NCBI RefSeq assembly: GCF_026283925.1
Contig: NZ_JAPDPF010000007.1
Coordinates: 62,001 to 126,000 of the forward strand
Length of the DNA: 64,000 nucleotides
From: Dyella halodurans
Lineage (GTDB): Bacteria; Pseudomonadota; Gammaproteobacteria; Xanthomonadales; Rhodanobacteraceae
Reading direction: 5' to 3'
Every line of letters begins with the position of its first letter. Within the stretch, counting starts at the first letter, position 1. A model generated the notes under the pieces. The model was not told the DNA's origin, did no database searches, and was given only the letters and a program-made list of their open reading frames with translations. Positions 33,870 to 42,338 of this stretch are shown one piece after another. A program made the translations under genes and the position numbers.

Positions 33870-34507
33870 CACCGTCATCCCCGCGAACGCGGGGATCCAG
33901 CGCCTTTCGCTCTGTCTTGAAGTGACCGCGACCGGGCTCGCCTGCGGCGGGCTTCCGAGCCGCTGCCGCGGCCCGGGTTACTTCTCTTTGCGTGGCCAAA
34001 GAGAAGTAACCAAGAGAAAGGCCACCCCGATGGCGCGCCTTCCGGGCTACGCCCTCCAGGTGCGCGGGTGGGTTACGGAGGTTTGTCGACAGGGCATCCT
34101 GCCCTGACGACAAACTGGCCGGCATCCGTGCCGGCCACCCTGCGGGCTTTTCCTCCACCCACCCGCCGCGCCATAGGGGACCCGGAGAGCGGTAGAGCAA
34201 CCCCAAAGCGAAAGCCAAAACCCGAGCCAAAGCGAAAGCCAAGCAAGTGCGATGAGCAGCGCAGCGCGCTGCTCGAGCCTTGGGCTCTGCTTTTGACTTG
34301 TGGGGCCCCTCACGGACTTGCCGAGCGTCAGCTCGGCAAGCGCCAAGCGGGGTGCCCTTCTCCTTGGTTACTTTCTCTTGGGCAAGCAAGAGAAAGTGAC
34401 CCGGCCTCCGGCAGGAGGACGGAAGCCCGCGGCAGGCGAGCCAGGTCGCGGTCACATCACCACAGAGGAAAAGGCGCTGGATCCCTGCTTTCGCAGGGAT
34501 GACGGTG
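33870..34507. repeat. 638-bp nested inverted-repeat element, non-coding
   Basis: Two arms (33870-34036 and 34340-34507, about 167 bases each) align as imperfect reverse complements along their whole length. The ends start CACCGTCATCCC and carry a small palindrome. Inside each arm is a 14-bp stem: GTTACTTCTCTTTG (33977-33990) with its exact complement at 33997-34010, and GTTACTTTCTCTTG (34367-34380) with a near-exact complement at 34387-34400. The 303-base centre holds four more hairpins: 34081-34115, 34116-34137, 34254-34274 and 34317-34340. No transposase is present and the open frames across it show only repeat-derived sequence such as V-I-P-A-K-A-G-I-Q. I interpret it as a MITE-like or composite REP element. 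The flanks 33776-33869 and 34508-34612 show nothing else. Confidence 0.8.
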
Positions 34508-34612
34508 AGGGGGAGTGGGAGGATAAGTGGCCCCCCTTTCCCCCGATACAGCTGCGTATGTCCGCCATTACTGGCACCATTCCGTTTTTCGTTGCCAGAA
34601 ATCCGTCGCTCC

Positions 34613-35560
34613 ATGACTCAGACTGCCAATACGCTCGCTTTCGTCTTCCCTGGCCAGGGTTCGCAATCCGTCGGCATGCTGGCCGAATTGGCCGCTGCGC
34701 ATCCGGAAGCGAAGGCCACGTTCGACGAAGCCTCCCAGGGCGCCGGCGTGGACCTGTGGACCTTGAGCCAGCAGGGCCCGGAAGACGAGCTCAATCGCAC
34801 CGAGAACACGCAGCCGGCACTGCTGGCCGCGAGCGTGGCGGTGTGGCGCGTATGGCAGAAGCTGGGTGGCGTGCAGCCGGCGCAGCTGTCGGGCCATAGC
34901 CTGGGCGAGTACAGCGCGCTGGTGTGCGCGGGCGCGCTCTCGTTGCACGACGCGGCGGCGCTGGTGGCCGAGCGTGGTCGACTGATGCAGGCGGCGGTGC
35001 CGCCGGGCGTGGGTGCGATGGCGGCGATCCTGGGTGGCGACGATGCGCAGATTGCCGCGGTGTGCGACGAAGTGGCGCAGGGGCAGGTGGTGTCGCCGGC
35101 CAATTTCAATTCGCCGGGGCAGCTGGTCATCGCCGGCAATACCGAGGCGGTGGATCGTGCGCTGGCGAAGCTGGCCGAGCTGGGCGTGAAGAAGGCGATC
35201 AAGCTGGCCGTGTCGGTGCCGTCCCATTGCGCGTTGATGCGTGATGCGGCCGATCGCCTCGGTGAGCGCATGGCGGCGCTGCATTGGCAGTTGCCGGTGA
35301 TACCGGTGGTACAGAATGCCGAGGCGCGCAGCTACGCCACGGTGGAGGAGATCCGGGGTGCGCTGCAGCGTCAGCTCTACCTGCCTGTGCGCTGGACCGA
35401 ATGCGTGCAGGCGTTGGTGACGGGCGGCGCAACGCGCGTGGCCGAGGCCGGTCCCGGCAAGGTGCTGGCGGGCCTGATCAAGCGCATCGACAAGGGCGTG
35501 GAAGCGCGCGCCATTGGCACGCCGGCCGAGATCGAAGCCACCCGTAGCGAGTGGGCTTGA
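34613..35560 (+). CDS. fabD: Malonyl-CoA:ACP transacylase
   Basis: A 315-residue enzyme that loads malonyl groups onto ACP. N-terminal VFPGQGSQSVGM, nucleophile Ser96 in G-H-S-L-G-E-Y and the catalytic His near 205 in P-S-H-C-A-L-M are present, plus the Q-N-A-E block near 235. The ATG at 34613 (MTQTANTLAF) is chosen by homology; the open frame extends back into the repeat element. No strong ribosome-binding site is visible. Because fabH is terminated upstream, fabD needs its own promoter, which I could not locate confidently. Confidence 0.97.
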   Translation: MTQTANTLAFVFPGQGSQSVGMLAELAAAHPEAKATFDEASQGAGVDLWTLSQQGPEDELNRTENTQPALLAASVAVWRVWQKLGGVQPAQLSGHSLGEYSALVCAGALSLHDAAALVAERGRLMQAAVPPGVGAMAAILGGDDAQIAAVCDEVAQGQVVSPANFNSPGQLVIAGNTEAVDRALAKLAELGVKKAIKLAVSVPSHCALMRDAADRLGERMAALHWQLPVIPVVQNAEARSYATVEEIRGALQRQLYLPVRWTECVQALVTGGATRVAEAGPGKVLAGLIKRIDKGVEARAIGTPAEIEATRSEWA

Positions 35561-35668
35561 GTCGAGCGCAGCAACCCAGGTGGGCGAGGCACCTTGTGTC
35601 TCGCATGATTGATACGGCCGCTCTCGCTTCGACGCATCGACGTTCGGCCATCCAAAAGGAACTGACAG

Positions 35669-36412
35669 ATGAGCAAGACACTGCAAGGTGAAATCGCCCT
35701 GGTCACCGGCGCCAGCCGCGGTATCGGCGCAGCGATCGCCGATGAATTGGCGACGCTTGGCGCCACCGTGATCGGCACCGCGACCAGCGAGAGTGGCGCG
35801 GCCGCGATCGGCGAACGGCTGGCAGCGCACGGCGGCCATGGTCGCCTGCTCAACGTGACCGACGGCCCGTCGGTCGACGCCTTGATCGACGGCATCAGCA
35901 AGGAATTCGGTCCGGTATCGATCCTGGTCAACAACGCCGGCATCACGCGCGATCAGCTGTTGATGCGCATGCGCGACGAGGACTGGCAGGCGATTCTCGA
36001 TACCAACCTCACCTCGGTGTATCGCACGTCCAAGGCGGTGATGCGCGGCATGATGAAGGCGCGCAAGGGCCGCATCATTTCGATCGCCTCGGTGATCGGC
36101 CTGACCGGCAATCCCGGTCAATCCAACTATGCGGCGGCGAAGGCCGGCATCATCGCGTTCTCCAAGTCGCTGGCGCGGGAGATCGGTTCGCGCGGCATTA
36201 CGGTCAACGTCGTGGCGCCGGGCTTTATCGATACCGATATGACGCGTGCGCTGCCGGAGGAATCCAAGCAGGCGCTGCTGGGACAGATCGCGCTGGGTCG
36301 CCTGGGCGAGTCCAGCGACATCGCCAAGGCGGTGGCCTTCCTGGCGTCACCCGCGGCGGCTTACATCACCGGTGAAACCCTGCACGTCAATGGCGGCATG
36401 TACATGCCGTAA
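35669..36412 (+). CDS. fabG: 3-oxoacyl-ACP reductase
   Basis: A 247-residue short-chain dehydrogenase that reduces 3-ketoacyl-ACP with NADPH. The cofactor motif T-G-A-S-R-G-I-G is at residues 13-20, N-N-A-G near 89, catalytic Ser near 140 and Y-A-A-A-K near 154-158, and it ends L-H-V-N-G-G-M-Y-M. An AAGGA site precedes the ATG. Gap to fabD 108 bases. Confidence 0.97.
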   Translation: MSKTLQGEIALVTGASRGIGAAIADELATLGATVIGTATSESGAAAIGERLAAHGGHGRLLNVTDGPSVDALIDGISKEFGPVSILVNNAGITRDQLLMRMRDEDWQAILDTNLTSVYRTSKAVMRGMMKARKGRIISIASVIGLTGNPGQSNYAAAKAGIIAFSKSLAREIGSRGITVNVVAPGFIDTDMTRALPEESKQALLGQIALGRLGESSDIAKAVAFLASPAAAYITGETLHVNGGMYMP

Positions 36413-36743
36413 GACCGATGCGACAAGACGGCGAAGGCCTCTTCGCGGTCGGCGGCAGGGTGCAGGCATCACTGAAATCTAACGTTTGAAACGGCCGGAC
36501 GGGTCGTCCAGCCCAGGCTGGAACACCGTCCGGAGCGCCGGCACGGGCCGGTTTTACAGGGGGTTGTCGCCAGCGGCTTCGTTTTAGGCGACAATTACCC
36601 TTTCGCGCCGGTCCCGTGGCCTGCGTCCCACCATTGCTGACGGATCATGGCGGCCCCTGTGCTTAGCCACTACAATCCGCCGGCCATAGTCGGCCCATGG
36701 GTCGGCGTTGATAAGTAACTACTCCTTGGGAGGTATTGGCAAC
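36413..36743. other. 331-base structured gap upstream of acpP
   Basis: No gene. It contains a nested hairpin at 36496-36532 (CGGACGG/CCGTCCG outside, CCAGCC/GGCTGG inside) and an 8-bp inverted repeat TTGTCGCC (36564-36571) / GGCGACAA (36587-36594) with a 15-base spacer. A TACAAT hexamer at 36671-36676 resembles a -10 box but lacks a well-spaced -35. It probably holds the separate acpP promoter and perhaps an operator. Confidence 0.5.
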
Positions 36744-36983
36744 ATGAGCACCATCGAAGAGCGCGTCAAGAAAATCGTCATCGAGCAGCTGGGCGTGAAG
36801 GAGGATGAAGTCACGGCGAACGCTTCGTTCGTGGACGATCTGGGCGCTGATTCGCTGGACACGGTCGAGCTGGTCATGGCCCTCGAAGAAGAGTTCGAGA
36901 CCGAGATCCCGGACGAGGAAGCCGAGAAGATCACCACCGTGCAGCAGGCTGTTGACTACATCAAGGCCCACACCAAGGAGTGA
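36744..36983 (+). CDS. acpP: Acyl carrier protein
   Basis: A 79-residue acidic four-helix protein that carries acyl chains on 4'-phosphopantetheine. Ser37 in [11 protein letters not shown] is the attachment site. The ATG at 36744 has a GGGAGG site 10 bases upstream. It has the universal length and charge pattern, and the neighbours are fabG and fabF. Confidence 0.98.
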   Translation: MSTIEERVKKIVIEQLGVKEDEVTANASFVDDLGADSLDTVELVMALEEEFETEIPDEEAEKITTVQQAVDYIKAHTKE

Positions 36984-37042
36984 TCGCTCCGTGACGGCAG
37001 GCGCGTTCGCACCATGCGTCCGCCCACCAGCGATACCGGAAG

Positions 37043-37070
37043 CTGCGCCACATTGGCGCAGTTTTCGTTT
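37043..37070 (+). terminator. Intrinsic terminator between acpP and fabF
   Basis: An 8-bp perfect stem (CTGCGCCA / TGGCGCAG), loop CAT, followed by TTTTCGTTT. It should release part or most of the acpP transcript. The remaining 130 bases to fabF hold no other clear element. Confidence 0.75.
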
Positions 37071-37200
37071 CTGCATTTTGCAACGTCCGATCCCGTATGG
37101 TGCGCGGACGCGCGCCGCACGGCACGGATGACGTGGCCGCGATAGCGCGAAAGGTTGCCGGCAGCGGCAGCTCCACGGAACCGAAGAGGAAAGATCAGCA

Positions 37201-38439
37201 ATGAGCAAACGACGTGTGGTTGTAACCGGCCTCGGCATCATTTCGCCGGTCGGCAACGATATCGCCACCGCTTGGGACAACATCCTGAAGGGCGTCAGCG
37301 GCATCGGTGAGGTTACCCATTTCGACGCCACGGCCTATGCCACGCGCATTGCCGGTCAGGTGCGTGGTTTCGATCCGGCGGAGTGGATCGCTGCGAAAGA
37401 AATCAAGAAGATGGATCCGTTCATCCATTACGGCATCGCCGCGGGCACGCAAGCCCTGCGCGATTCCGGCCTGGAAGTGACGGAGGCCAACGCGCCGCGC
37501 ATCGGCGTGGCCGTGGCCGCCGGCATCGGCGGTCTGCACACCATCGAACACACTTCGATCGAGCTGCACGACAAGGGGCCGCGTCGCGTGTCGCCGTTCT
37601 TCGTGCCCAGCTCGATCATCAACATGGTCTCGGGCCATCTGTCGATCATGTACGGCCTGAAGGGCCCGAACATCGCCTGCGTGACCGCTTGCACCACCGG
37701 CACGCACAACATCGGTCTTGCCGCGCGCATGATCCAGTACGGCGATGCCGACGTGATGATTGCCGGTGGCGCCGAATTCGCCACTACCGGCACGGCGATG
37801 GCGGGCTTCTGCTCGGCCAAGGCCATGTCCACCCGCAACGACGAGCCGACCAAGGCCAGCCGTCCGTGGGACAAGGATCGCGACGGTTTCGTCCTGTCCG
37901 ACGGCGCCGGCGTGCTGGTGCTGGAAGAATACGAGCATGCCAAGGCGCGCGGCGCGAAGATCTACGCCGAGCTGGTCGGTTTCGGCATGAGCGGCGACGC
38001 GTTCCATATCACCGCGCCGAGCGAAGGCGGCGAAGGTGCGGCACGTTGCATGGACAGCGCGCTCAAGGATGCGGGTCTCAATCCGACCGACGTGCAGTAC
38101 GTCAATGCGCACGGCACCTCGACGCCGCTGGGCGACCTGGGCGAAGTGCTGGCAGCGAAGAAGGTCTTCGGTGACCACGCCTACAAGCTGGCCATGAGCT
38201 CGACCAAGTCGGTGACCGGTCACCTGCTCGGCGCAGCCGGTGGCGTGGAGGCGATCTTTACCATCCTGGCCCTGGGCGACCAGGTGCTGCCGCCGACGAT
38301 CAACCTGGACGAGCCGGGCGAAGGCTGCGATCTTGACTTCGTGCCGCACGTGGCGCGCGAGACGAAGTTGGACGTGGCCATCTCCAACTCGTTTGGCTTT
38401 GGCGGTACCAACGGCACGTTGGCGTTCCGCCGCGTTTGA
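37201..38439 (+). CDS. fabF: 3-oxoacyl-ACP synthase II
   Basis: A 412-residue condensing enzyme for chain elongation. Cys164 in [10 protein letters not shown], His304 in N-A-H-G-T-S-T-P and His341 in [10 protein letters not shown] form the Cys-His-His triad. N-S-F-G-F-G-G-T-N is near the end. The ATG has a GGAAAG-type leader. Its stop overlaps the TTG start proposed for pabB. Confidence 0.97.
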   Translation: MSKRRVVVTGLGIISPVGNDIATAWDNILKGVSGIGEVTHFDATAYATRIAGQVRGFDPAEWIAAKEIKKMDPFIHYGIAAGTQALRDSGLEVTEANAPRIGVAVAAGIGGLHTIEHTSIELHDKGPRRVSPFFVPSSIINMVSGHLSIMYGLKGPNIACVTACTTGTHNIGLAARMIQYGDADVMIAGGAEFATTGTAMAGFCSAKAMSTRNDEPTKASRPWDKDRDGFVLSDGAGVLVLEEYEHAKARGAKIYAELVGFGMSGDAFHITAPSEGGEGAARCMDSALKDAGLNPTDVQYVNAHGTSTPLGDLGEVLAAKKVFGDHAYKLAMSSTKSVTGHLLGAAGGVEAIFTILALGDQVLPPTINLDEPGEGCDLDFVPHVARETKLDVAISNSFGFGGTNGTLAFRRV

Positions 38440-39797
38440 GCGGCGCCTTGAACTTCAAACGTCGCACTCTGCACGGCCGGCGCGATCTACTCGCGCCGGC
38501 CGCTGCATTTCCGGAGCGCTATCCCGGCCTGCTGCAAAGCGTGACGCGCGGCACGCCGCAGTCCCGCTACGACATCCTGTTCGCGTATCCGCAGGACAGC
38601 CTGACCTTGCACGCGGACGGACGTCTGCTCGATGGGCAGGGCGTGGAACGCGACGGACACTTTCTCGATGCGCTGGACGAGGCATGGCGGCAATCCCGCG
38701 TGCGGCGCGATCCCATGGACGATCTGCCCTTCCATGGCGGTTGGCTGCTGTTGCTTGCCTATGAGCTGGTCGGTGAGATCGAGCCGCGCCTGCGGCTGCG
38801 CTCGCCCGGGCCGCTACCCATTGCGCTGGCGCTGCGCTGCCCTGCAGCGGTCATCGTCGACCATGAAGCCGAATGCACGATCCTGGTCGCCGAGGCAGGC
38901 CACGAGGCCTTGCTCGATGCGATGGCGTCGGATCTCGATGCGACACCCGTCATCGGCGCGATGGCCGTACCCTCCCGCTGCGACGAGGATGACTCGACGC
39001 TGTTCCTCGATGGCGTGGCGCGCATCCACGAACATCTCCACGCCGGCGATATCTTCCAGGTCAATCTCTCGCGCGCGTGGCATGCGCACTATGCCGTATC
39101 ACCGAAGCCCGTCGAGCTGTACCAGGCATTGCGGCAGGCCAATCCCGCGCCATTCGCTGGCTTGTTGCAGCAAGCGGAGTGGGCCGTGGTCAGTTCTTCG
39201 CCGGAGCGGCTAGTGGAAGTGCGCGACGGACTGGCGCAGACGCGCCCGATCGCCGGCACGCGGCCGCGCACCCCGGGCGATGACGACCTGGCCCGTATTC
39301 GCGAACTCCGCACCCATCCCAAGGAGCGTGCCGAGCATGTGATGCTGATCGACCTCGAACGCAACGACCTGGGCCGCGTGTGCGTGCCGGGTACGGTCGA
39401 GGTCAACGAACTGATGGTGGTGGAAAGTTACGCCCACGTGCATCACATCGTGTCCAACGTGCGTGGCCGACTGCGTGACGAGGTGACGCCGGGCGAGGTC
39501 ATTGCGGCGACGTTTCCGGGTGGCACCATTACCGGTTGTCCCAAGGTGCGTTGCATGGAGATCATCGCCGCGCTGGAAGACGCGCCCCGCGGCGCCTATA
39601 CCGGTGCCCTCGGCTATCTGGACCGCAACGGCGACCTGGATCTCAACATCCTCATTCGCACCTTCACGCTGGCCGATGCGCAGGTGACCTTGCGAGCCGG
39701 CGCCGGCATCGTGGCCGACTCGGTGGCGGACAAGGAGCTGGACGAAACCCGCGCCAAGGCGCGCGGTCTATTGCGGGCGCTGGGAGTGCCGGGCTGA
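38436..39797 (+). CDS. pabB: Aminodeoxychorismate synthase component I
   Basis: A 453-residue chorismate-binding enzyme that makes 4-amino-4-deoxychorismate for folate synthesis. Signature blocks: [12 protein letters not shown] (about 205-216), [33 protein letters not shown], and [12 protein letters not shown]. The start is uncertain: TTG at 38436 overlaps the fabF stop, and another TTG lies at 38448. Its stop overlaps pabC. The glutaminase component pabA is not in the window. Confidence 0.93.
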   Translation: MSGALNFKRRTLHGRRDLLAPAAAFPERYPGLLQSVTRGTPQSRYDILFAYPQDSLTLHADGRLLDGQGVERDGHFLDALDEAWRQSRVRRDPMDDLPFHGGWLLLLAYELVGEIEPRLRLRSPGPLPIALALRCPAAVIVDHEAECTILVAEAGHEALLDAMASDLDATPVIGAMAVPSRCDEDDSTLFLDGVARIHEHLHAGDIFQVNLSRAWHAHYAVSPKPVELYQALRQANPAPFAGLLQQAEWAVVSSSPERLVEVRDGLAQTRPIAGTRPRTPGDDDLARIRELRTHPKERAEHVMLIDLERNDLGRVCVPGTVEVNELMVVESYAHVHHIVSNVRGRLRDEVTPGEVIAATFPGGTITGCPKVRCMEIIAALEDAPRGAYTGALGYLDRNGDLDLNILIRTFTLADAQVTLRAGAGIVADSVADKELDETRAKARGLLRALGVPG

Positions 39798-40627
39798 TGT
39801 CCGCGCCTGCGCGCGTGCTGGTCGACGGTGTTTCCACCCAGACGGTCTCCGCTTTCGATCGCGGGCTGTCCTATGGCGACGGCCTGTTCGAGACCATTCG
39901 CTTCGTGCACGGCGTGGCGCCTCTGTGGTCGCGCCATATGCAGCGGCTACAGGCAAGCGGCGAACGATTGCGGCTGCCCGTGTCCGACGCGGCGCTGCTG
40001 TTGCGCGAAGCAGTGACGGTTGCGGATGGCCTCGAGCAGGCGGTCGTGCGGATCACCGTGACGCGTGGACAAGGGGAGCGCGGCTATGCGCTGCCGTCGT
40101 CGCCGCAGCCCACGCGCATCGTCGCCGCGTTTGCCGCACCGGCGATGGCGGGCGACGCCTATGCCCACGGCATTCGCCTGCGATGGTGTGAAACGCGCCT
40201 GGCCCGGCAGCCGCTACTGGCGGGCATGAAGCATCTCAATCGACTGGAGCAGGTGCTGGCGCGTGCCGAATGGAGCGATCCCGCCATCGCCGACGGCCTG
40301 TTGTGCGATACCGACGGCAAGGTCATCGCGACCACCATGGCCAATCTGTTCGCGGTCATCGATGGTGCGCTCGTCACGCCTTCGCTGGACCATGCCGGCG
40401 TGGCGGGCGTGGCGCGTGCCGAAGTCCTGGCAAGCCAGGCCGCTGTCCGGGTGGGTGATATTTCCCGCAAGGACTTGCTGCATGCCGATGAGGTCTTCCT
40501 CAGTTCGAGCGTCCGCGGCATCCTGCCTGTTCAGGCCGTGGACGATACCGTGTATGTTCCCGGCCCGGTCACCCGCGCCTTGCAGCGTCATTGGCGCGGT
40601 CTGGGTTTTCCGATGGAGCAGGCATGA
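39797..40627 (+). CDS. pabC: Aminodeoxychorismate lyase
   Basis: A 276-residue PLP enzyme of fold type IV that releases pyruvate to give p-aminobenzoate. D-R-G-L-S-Y-G-D-G-L-F-E-T is at residues 21-33, the PLP Lys145 in G-M-K-H-L-N-R-L-E-Q, and F-L-S-S-S-V-R-G-I-L-P-V near 235. The ATG at 39797 shares a base with the pabB stop and its own stop overlaps mltG, so the pab-mltG-tmk-holB run is tightly coupled. Confidence 0.95.
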   Translation: MSAPARVLVDGVSTQTVSAFDRGLSYGDGLFETIRFVHGVAPLWSRHMQRLQASGERLRLPVSDAALLLREAVTVADGLEQAVVRITVTRGQGERGYALPSSPQPTRIVAAFAAPAMAGDAYAHGIRLRWCETRLARQPLLAGMKHLNRLEQVLARAEWSDPAIADGLLCDTDGKVIATTMANLFAVIDGALVTPSLDHAGVAGVARAEVLASQAAVRVGDISRKDLLHADEVFLSSSVRGILPVQAVDDTVYVPGPVTRALQRHWRGLGFPMEQA

Positions 40628-41661
40628 GTCGAGACAAGCTGCAGGGGCGCGTGCGTTGGCGCGCACTGGTCGTACTGGTATTGCTGGCCGTGGCTGGCGT
40701 GCTGATCTATGGATGGCTGGACTTCCAGCGCTTTGCGCGCACGCCGCTGGCGGTGACGGCGCAGACCCCGAGCATCGACGTCGGTCGTGGCAGCAGTCTC
40801 CGCGACGTGGTGGCTGAGTTGCGCGAGGAGCGTGTCACCACGGTCGGCCCGCTCTACTGGCGCGTGCTGGCCGAGCAGCTGCGCGTGGCCGGGCGGCTGC
40901 ACGCGGGTGAATACGCACTCACCGCGGGCATGACGCCGCGCGACCTGTTGCTCAATATGGCGGCGGGCAGGGTGCTGCAGCGCAATTTCACCATCGTCGA
41001 TGGCTGGAATTTCCGCGACTTGCGCCAGGCGCTGGCCAAGGCCGAGCGCCTGCGCCAGGACGGTGCCGGGCTGGACGATGCCGCCTTGATGGCCAAGATC
41101 GGCGCCGCGGGCGAGATGCCCGAAGGCCGCTTCCTTCCCGAAACCTATGCCTATGTAAAAGGCGACAGCGATCTGGACATCCTGCGCCGCGCGCATGTCG
41201 CGATGAGCAAGATGCTCGATGCGCTATGGGCCCAGCGCGACCAGCAAGTGCCGCTGGGTACGCCGTACGACGCCCTGATCCTGGCCTCCATCGTGGAGAA
41301 GGAAACCGGCCGCGCGGACGAGCGTCCGCGCATCGCCGGCGTGTTCGTGCGCCGTCTTCAGGATCACATGCTGCTGCAGACCGATCCCACGGTGATCTAC
41401 GGCATGGGCGAGTCGTATACGGGGAGCATCCACAAGGTGGACCTCACCACGGACACGCCATACAACACCTATACCCGTCCCGGCTTGCCGCCGACGCCGA
41501 TCGCCATGCCCGGCAAGCCGGCCATTGAAGCCGCGCTGCATCCGGCCGACGGCACCGAGCTGTATTTCGTCGCCAAAGGCGACGGCAGCCATGCCTTCTC
41601 CAGTACGCTGGACGAACACAATCGCAATGTCGCCTGCTACCAACTGAAGCGCTGCCCATGA
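40624..41661 (+). CDS. mltG: Endolytic murein transglycosylase MltG
   Basis: A 345-residue YceG-like protein with one N-terminal helix (about 10-30) and a periplasmic body. The catalytic Glu lies in A-S-I-V-E-K-E-T-G-R (about residue 223). Q-T-D-P-T-V-I-Y-G, P-Y-N-T-Y and G-L-P-P-T-P-I-A-M-P-G follow in family order. It cleaves nascent glycan strands at the inner membrane and so sets their length. The ATG at 40624 overlaps the pabC stop; the last 4 bases overlap tmk. Confidence 0.95.
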   Translation: MSRDKLQGRVRWRALVVLVLLAVAGVLIYGWLDFQRFARTPLAVTAQTPSIDVGRGSSLRDVVAELREERVTTVGPLYWRVLAEQLRVAGRLHAGEYALTAGMTPRDLLLNMAAGRVLQRNFTIVDGWNFRDLRQALAKAERLRQDGAGLDDAALMAKIGAAGEMPEGRFLPETYAYVKGDSDLDILRRAHVAMSKMLDALWAQRDQQVPLGTPYDALILASIVEKETGRADERPRIAGVFVRRLQDHMLLQTDPTVIYGMGESYTGSIHKVDLTTDTPYNTYTRPGLPPTPIAMPGKPAIEAALHPADGTELYFVAKGDGSHAFSSTLDEHNRNVACYQLKRCP

Positions 41662-41717
41662 CTCCAAGCGGTATGACCCCAGGCGGTATGACTCCAGGCG
41701 GTACGACGCCACGCGGC
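41658..41717 (+). repeat. Four in-frame 15-bp repeats at the start of tmk
   Basis: Four tandem 15-base units, each close to ATGACTCCAGGCGGT, encode M-T-P-S-G, M-T-P-G-G, M-T-P-G-G and T-T-P-R-G. The first three units each begin with ATG (41658, 41673, 41688), so each is a potential start codon. Confidence 0.9.
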
Positions 41718-42338
41718 AAGTTCATTTCGCTCGAAGGTGGCGAGGGCGCCGGCAAGAGCACCTTGCTCGCCGGGCTGCACAAGCACCTGCTGGGGCAGGG
41801 CGTGGACCTGGTGCAGACGCGTGAGCCTGGTGGCACGCCGCTGGGCGAGGCGGTGCGCGGCATCGTGCTGGATCCGGCGCGCGGTGACATGAGTGCGGAG
41901 TCGGAGCTGTTGCTGATGTTCGCGTCGCGCGCGCAGCTGGTGCGCGAATGCATCGAGCCGGCCCTGGCTGCTGGTCGTTGGGTACTGTGCGACCGCTTCA
42001 CCGATGCCAGCTTCGCCTACCAGGGCGGTGGCCGCGGCATGCCGATGGAGCGCATTGCCGAGCTGGAGCGCTGGGCGACGAACGGACTCAAGCCGGACCT
42101 CACCTTGCTGCTCGATCTTCCGGTGGCCGACGGGCGCGCGCGTGCCGCGGGTCGGAGTGCGGCCGATCGCATCGAGGTCGAGGCCGATGCGTTTTTCGAG
42201 CGCGTGCGCGCGGCGTATCGCGCGCGCGCCGTGGCCGAGCCAGCGCGCTTTCGCATGATCGATGCCAGCCTGTCGCAGGCGCAGGTGCTGCAGGCCGCGG
42301 TGGATGCCACCGCCCATCTGTTTAGAGCGTCCGCATGA
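41658..42338 (+). CDS. tmk: Thymidylate kinase
   Basis: A 226-residue kinase making dTDP from dTMP. The P-loop is E-G-G-E-G-A-G-K-S-T (about 26-35), with T-R-E-P-G-G-T-P (about 55-62), the D-R-F-T-D-A-S-F-A-Y-Q block near 113 and the LID region with G-R-A-R-A-A-G-R. The catalytic core begins at G20-K-F-I-S-L-E; the preceding 19 residues come from the 15-bp repeats and are extra compared with the usual 205-215 length. The first ATG overlaps the mltG stop. Starts at 41673 or 41688 are equally possible, as no site is favoured by a Shine-Dalgarno sequence. Confidence 0.95.
   Translation: MTPSGMTPGGMTPGGTTPRGKFISLEGGEGAGKSTLLAGLHKHLLGQGVDLVQTREPGGTPLGEAVRGIVLDPARGDMSAESELLLMFASRAQLVRECIEPALAAGRWVLCDRFTDASFAYQGGGRGMPMERIAELERWATNGLKPDLTLLLDLPVADGRARAAGRSAADRIEVEADAFFERVRAAYRARAVAEPARFRMIDASLSQAQVLQAAVDATAHLFRASA

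Noticed and set aside
33688-34614. A 308-codon minus-strand frame and shorter plus-strand frames across the fabH-fabD element.
   Set aside because: The translations consist of repeat-derived pieces such as V-I-P-A-K-A-G-I-Q and low-complexity stretches. The DNA is explained by inverted repeats.
41658-41717. The tandem repeat in tmk considered as a CRISPR or phase-variation tract.
   Set aside because: The units are directly adjacent without spacers, so it is not CRISPR. The unit length is a multiple of three, so copy change would not switch the frame off.
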